DNA of 64,000 bases from Arenibacter sp. 6A1 (GTDB taxonomy: Bacteria; Bacteroidota; Bacteroidia; Flavobacteriales; Flavobacteriaceae): assembly GCF_012272855.1 (NCBI RefSeq), contig NZ_JAAXCQ010000002.1, forward strand, positions 186,001 to 250,000. Direction: 5' to 3'. Positions 62,768-64,000 of this stretch are shown here, in pieces. Numbering within the stretch: the first letter of the stretch is position 1; each line of letters opens with the position of its first letter. The translations under genes and the position numbers were made by a program. The notes below the pieces were generated by a model. It had not been told where the DNA came from. It did no database searches and worked only from the letters and a program-made list of their open reading frames with translations.

Positions 62768-64000
62768 TTACAAAAGTTCATCGGGAAAAGCTACTTGTTT
62801 CCCAGTACTTTTATGAGCCGGCATTTGAGCGTTTACTTTTCTTAAATGATCCGATAACACCTTGGCCAATTCTTTGCCTTTTTCAGGCTTTTGGTCGATC
62901 AAGTTTTTGGTTTCTCCGATATCCTCTTTAAGGTTAAACAACTCCATCTTGCCGTCCTTGTGGTAATAGATATACTTCCAATCGCCCAAACGAACAGTAC
63001 TAGAGGCCCCTATTCCTGGTCCCGATGGCCCCCACTCGTTAGGGTAATGCCAAAAAAGCGGTCTTTCAGAATTGTTAAAAGTAGTATCGGTCAGCGCAGG
63101 CACAAAACTAAGTCCGTCTACCTCCTGAATGGTTGTTGCTTTTTTAATCCCGGCCATCTCTAAAATTGAGGGATAAAAATCCTCTATAATCACCTGTTCC
63201 TTACTCACCGAATTAGGCGTTACTTTCCCTGGCCATTTCACGATCATAGGCTCGCGAATTCCACCTTCATAGGCCGAGCCTTTCCCACTGTTAAGCGGTT
63301 TGTTATGGGTGTTTTTTTCTCCTCCCCTAGCATGAACGCTTAAACCTCCATTGTCTGACATAAAAAGGATAATGGTGTTCTCTGCTAATTTCTTTTCTTC
63401 TAGGTAATCCATAATATCACCTAAACTCTTATCCATACCTTCTACCAAGGACGCGTATTTGGCTTCGGTAGAATCTATACCCATATCGTAATATTTTTGC
63501 ACAAAACGATCATCGGCCATAATAGGGATATGCACTGCATAATGTGACATATATAAAAAGAAAGGCTCCTTTTTGTTCCCCGCAATATCCATAGCCTCCT
63601 TAGCCTCTATGGTTAGGGCCTCCGTAAGATTGATATCTTTCCCGTGGTATTTTTCCAGACCTGGGACTGCCCATTCTTCCTTGCCTTTTTTACCATTGCC
63701 AAAATTTTCGGTCCCGTAATAACTTTCCGGAGCGCCTGCCGCGTGACCGGCAATATTGACATCGAAACCTATGTTTAAAGGATCCTCTCCTGGAGTTCCT
63801 ATTGCTCCAAAATGAGCTTTTCCCGTATGTATTGTAAAATAACCTGCTTCTTGAAGTAGTTGCGGTAATATAGTAGCATGAACCGCTTTATCTATGCCCG
63901 CCACTGGACTTAATCCATTTACATTCCATTCCGGAAAGCTTAGAGTCTTGTGGTTTACTTCCATGGGCTGCAATTGATCTTTTTTCAAGGTCCAATTGGT
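62768..64000 (-). CDS. family S1 sulfatase, 5' end outside window
   Basis: C-terminal 410 or so residues of a sulfatase; the frame runs open past 64000, so the N-terminus with the Cys-x-Pro-Ser-Arg maturation site is not visible. Visible motifs of the formylglycine-dependent S1 family: YFTIHTGKAHFGA, YMSHYAVHIP, and ILFMSDNGGLS with the metal-binding Asp-Asn. The closing part has LGDWKYIYYHKDGKMELFNL. It removes sulfate esters from a polysaccharide, here probably a sulfated fucan, judging only from the fucose genes after it. First visible gene of the operon. Confidence 0.88.
   Translation of the reverse strand, partial: TNWTLKKDQLQPMEVNHKTLSFPEWNVNGLSPVAGIDKAVHATILPQLLQEAGYFTIHTGKAHFGAIGTPGEDPLNIGFDVNIAGHAAGAPESYYGTENFGNGKKGKEEWAVPGLEKYHGKDINLTEALTIEAKEAMDIAGNKKEPFFLYMSHYAVHIPIMADDRFVQKYYDMGIDSTEAKYASLVEGMDKSLGDIMDYLEEKKLAENTIILFMSDNGGLSVHARGGEKNTHNKPLNSGKGSAYEGGIREPMIVKWPGKVTPNSVSKEQVIIEDFYPSILEMAGIKKATTIQEVDGLSFVPALTDTTFNNSERPLFWHYPNEWGPSGPGIGASSTVRLGDWKYIYYHKDGKMELFNLKEDIGETKNLIDQKPEKGKELAKVLSDHLRKVNAQMPAHKSTGKQVAFPDELL

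Overview
The window looks like part of the chromosome of a marine member of the Flavobacteriaceae (Bacteroidota), in the general neighbourhood of Zobellia, Maribacter or Arenibacter. Evidence: a type IX secretion tail on a sialidase, Bacteroidota-style -7 boxes (TAnnTTTG), flavobacterial small proteins, a short-chain L-threonine dehydrogenase, a Bacteroidota-type relaxase and integrase, and a sulfatase/L-fucose operon typical of algal-polysaccharide degraders. The genus is an inference.

Region 1 (1-11,940) is accessory DNA. It opens inside a large Rhs/YD-repeat polymorphic toxin, followed by a candidate immunity gene and a frame-broken second one. Two displaced toxin/immunity cassettes come next: a JAB-like metalloprotease tip with a frame-broken lipoprotein immunity gene, and a frame-broken nucleotidyltransferase tip with an intact DUF5958-like immunity gene. 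A scrap of a further Rhs core and a leader sequence shared between cassettes follow. Then come a candidate oriT (four tandem hairpins and 10-bp phased TATGG repeats), a long MOB relaxase, a ParE/RelE-type toxin-antitoxin pair and a tyrosine integrase. The region ends at a 3' half of a tRNA-Leu gene, read as attR. I infer an integrative mobilizable element whose other end, with the intact tRNA-Leu, lies to the left of the window.

Region 2 (12,000-15,900) holds a dispersed repeat and an AT-rich three-gene minus-strand unit of unknown function: a TPR lipoprotein with a membrane tail, a zinc-ribbon coiled-coil protein and a small coiled-coil protein. About 1 kb of decayed DNA follows.

Region 3 (15,959-59,200) is mostly ordinary chromosome. 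It carries a secreted sialidase translationally coupled to a lipoprotein; mfd; a TlpA-like thioredoxin; yraN; metG; tex; a histone-deacetylase-fold enzyme; ferritin; a short SSB; an M60-like mucinase; a pentapeptide protein; small metal-binding proteins; an M28 peptidase; L-threonine dehydrogenase; a zinc-protease-like/RimK fusion; a polyamine operon (arginine decarboxylase, agmatinase, deoxyhypusine-synthase-like enzyme); moaE-moaC; a DMT transporter; and tRNA-Arg(CCT). Five copies of a roughly 80-bp dispersed repeat sit between genes.

Region 4 (59,331-64,000) is a minus-strand operon: sulfatase (cut by the window edge), a fucose-dehydrogenase-like SDR, a FucP-like permease and an FMN L-lactate dehydrogenase. 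It fits desulfation, uptake and oxidation of L-fucose by the non-phosphorylated route, which ends in pyruvate and L-lactate.
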